Origin: JADJPG01 sp964491875
GTDB taxonomy: Bacteria > Verrucomicrobiota > Verrucomicrobiia > Limisphaerales > JADJPG01
DNA: 64,000 nt
Assembly: GCA_964491875.1 (NCBI GenBank)
Contig: CAZBIC010000016.1
Location: 1 to 64,000, forward strand
Direction of reading: 5' to 3'
Shown: one piece after another, positions 63,413-64,000 of the stretch
How positions within the stretch are numbered: position 1 is the stretch's first letter
How the letters are laid out: each line of letters opens with the position of its first letter
Made by a program: the position numbers and the translations under genes
The notes under the pieces: generated by a model
Databases searched by the model: none
What the model was told of the DNA's origin: nothing
The model's input: only the letters and a program-made list of their open reading frames with translations

Positions 63413-63978
63413 GCTTTGGTGATTCCTTCTTCTGCGGTGACAGGGACAGCCAGATAGTTCCATCCCTCGCGGGCGTCAAGAAAACGATATGTGTTGTTTT
63501 CGTGTTCACCCGGAAAGAACACGACCAGGCGTCCACGGATGAGAGCCTCGACCTGTGCGACTAATTCGGAAACGCGCAGAAAACCAAAGAGGCTGGCCAC
63601 GCCGTAAACGGCGACCACGGTAGAATCATCGACCTTCGGCGAGGTGAGCGCGTCGGTTACTTGCTGCACCACGACCTCCTTGAAGTCGTCCGTGGCCGGG
63701 GACTGGCTCTCCAGGTGTTCCGGGTTCTCGAAATAGCCGTCGCGGTAGTCATGCTTTGCCAGCCAGTGTGCAAAGGCGTCGGTGAGGTCGAGCGCCACCC
63801 AGCCGTGCTTGGCCCGCTTGGTGGAGATTTCAAACTCCTCCAACCGCTTGCGCAGCCGCCGCTCTTCTGCCTTGTTGTAAACCGCGAACCAGACTTTTTG
63901 CGGACCGGCCAGGCTGCGTTCCCACGGCAGCGAAACGCGGGTATCGTAGCTCTGGATCAATCTTTCAATTTGTCCCAT
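63409..63978 (-). CDS. brxB: BrxB (DUF1788)
   Basis: 189 residues of the DUF1788 family. Near the C-terminus RGRLVVFFPGEHENNTYRFLDARE and GWNYLAVPVTAEE match the family closely. BrxB is a small core component of type 1 BREX of unknown activity. The stop TGA overlaps the ATG of brxC. It is the first gene of the array in this window; brxA (DUF1819) would be expected just beyond the right edge, and so would the promoter of the array. Confidence 0.88.
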   Translation of the reverse strand: MGQIERLIQSYDTRVSLPWERSLAGPQKVWFAVYNKAEERRLRKRLEEFEISTKRAKHGWVALDLTDAFAHWLAKHDYRDGYFENPEHLESQSPATDDFKEVVVQQVTDALTSPKVDDSTVVAVYGVASLFGFLRVSELVAQVEALIRGRLVVFFPGEHENNTYRFLDAREGWNYLAVPVTAEEGITKA

Positions 63979-64000
63979 GCGAAAGCTGGATTTCCTTGGT

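Noticed and set aside
1..64000. CRISPR arrays, rRNA genes, insertion sequences and integrases
   Set aside because: I saw no regular repeat-spacer array, no rRNA text and no transposase or recombinase reading frame.

Overview
The window (GC-rich, about 60%) most resembles a chromosome segment of Verrucomicrobiota, probably a Pedosphaera/Limisphaerales-type lineage. This is inferred from the gene families: secreted kelch proteins, DUF1080 (3-keto-disaccharide hydrolase) fusions, Tat-exported Gfo/Idh oxidoreductases, PQQ-like propellers, dockerin-like and cohesin-like secreted proteins, and ECF sigma factors with small zinc anti-sigma proteins. No rRNA or marker gene is present to prove the assignment.

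Region 1 (1-17.4 kb) is housekeeping and stress metabolism. A minus-strand carbohydrate operon (glycogen debranching enzyme, cupin, MGH1-like glycosidase running off the left edge) follows a secreted kelch protein and a small secreted protein. Next come a short-chain dehydrogenase, an ECF sigma factor, two small ZAS-type anti-sigma proteins, an ornithine-lipid-type acyltransferase pair (OlsB/OlsA-like), a CoaB-like flavoprotein domain, a thioredoxin-YHS fusion, DoxX, DinB, a DedA-ATP-grasp fusion and an NRDE protein. Six copies of one bipartite element, TGTAAGG-N15-CGAC, sit upstream of genes here, each pointing at its gene. I read this as the promoter of the local ECF sigma factor, giving a regulon that includes the sigma gene itself. 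One copy overlaps a perfect 12-bp inverted repeat that also covers the start of the glycogen debranching gene.

Region 2 (17.7-25.8 kb) holds secreted or exported catabolic genes: an SGNH-DUF1080 fusion, a Gfo/Idh/MocA oxidoreductase, a PQQ-like propeller, an isochorismatase-fold multidomain protein and a homocysteine S-methyltransferase. It ends at a tRNA-Thr(UGU) gene with encoded CCA. A degenerate copy of the tRNA 3' end lies at 17.48 kb.

Region 3 (26.1-38 kb) is accessory DNA: two unknown small genes, a large NACHT-type NTPase with a C-terminal nuclease-like domain, a three-gene secreted cluster (dockerin-like, glycine-rich, cohesin-like), and a divergent pair made of an unknown gene and a TPR protein with a HELIH metallopeptidase motif.

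Region 4 (38-64 kb) is one co-directional minus-strand array of at least 13 genes with gaps or overlaps of mostly under 25 bp. It contains a BREX phage-defence set: brxB, brxC, pglX, pglZ, brxL (brxA would lie beyond the right edge). Interleaved are a GHKL ATPase-nuclease, a TIR protein, two paralogous SAM-methyltransferase-like proteins, a DUF1848 iron-sulphur protein and a DUF4143 ATPase. Downstream come a reverse transcriptase-nitrilase fusion (class 1 UG/DRT type) and an SF1 helicase-nuclease. The tight spacing suggests one composite defence operon. The added modules between core BREX genes are the most likely place for something undescribed.
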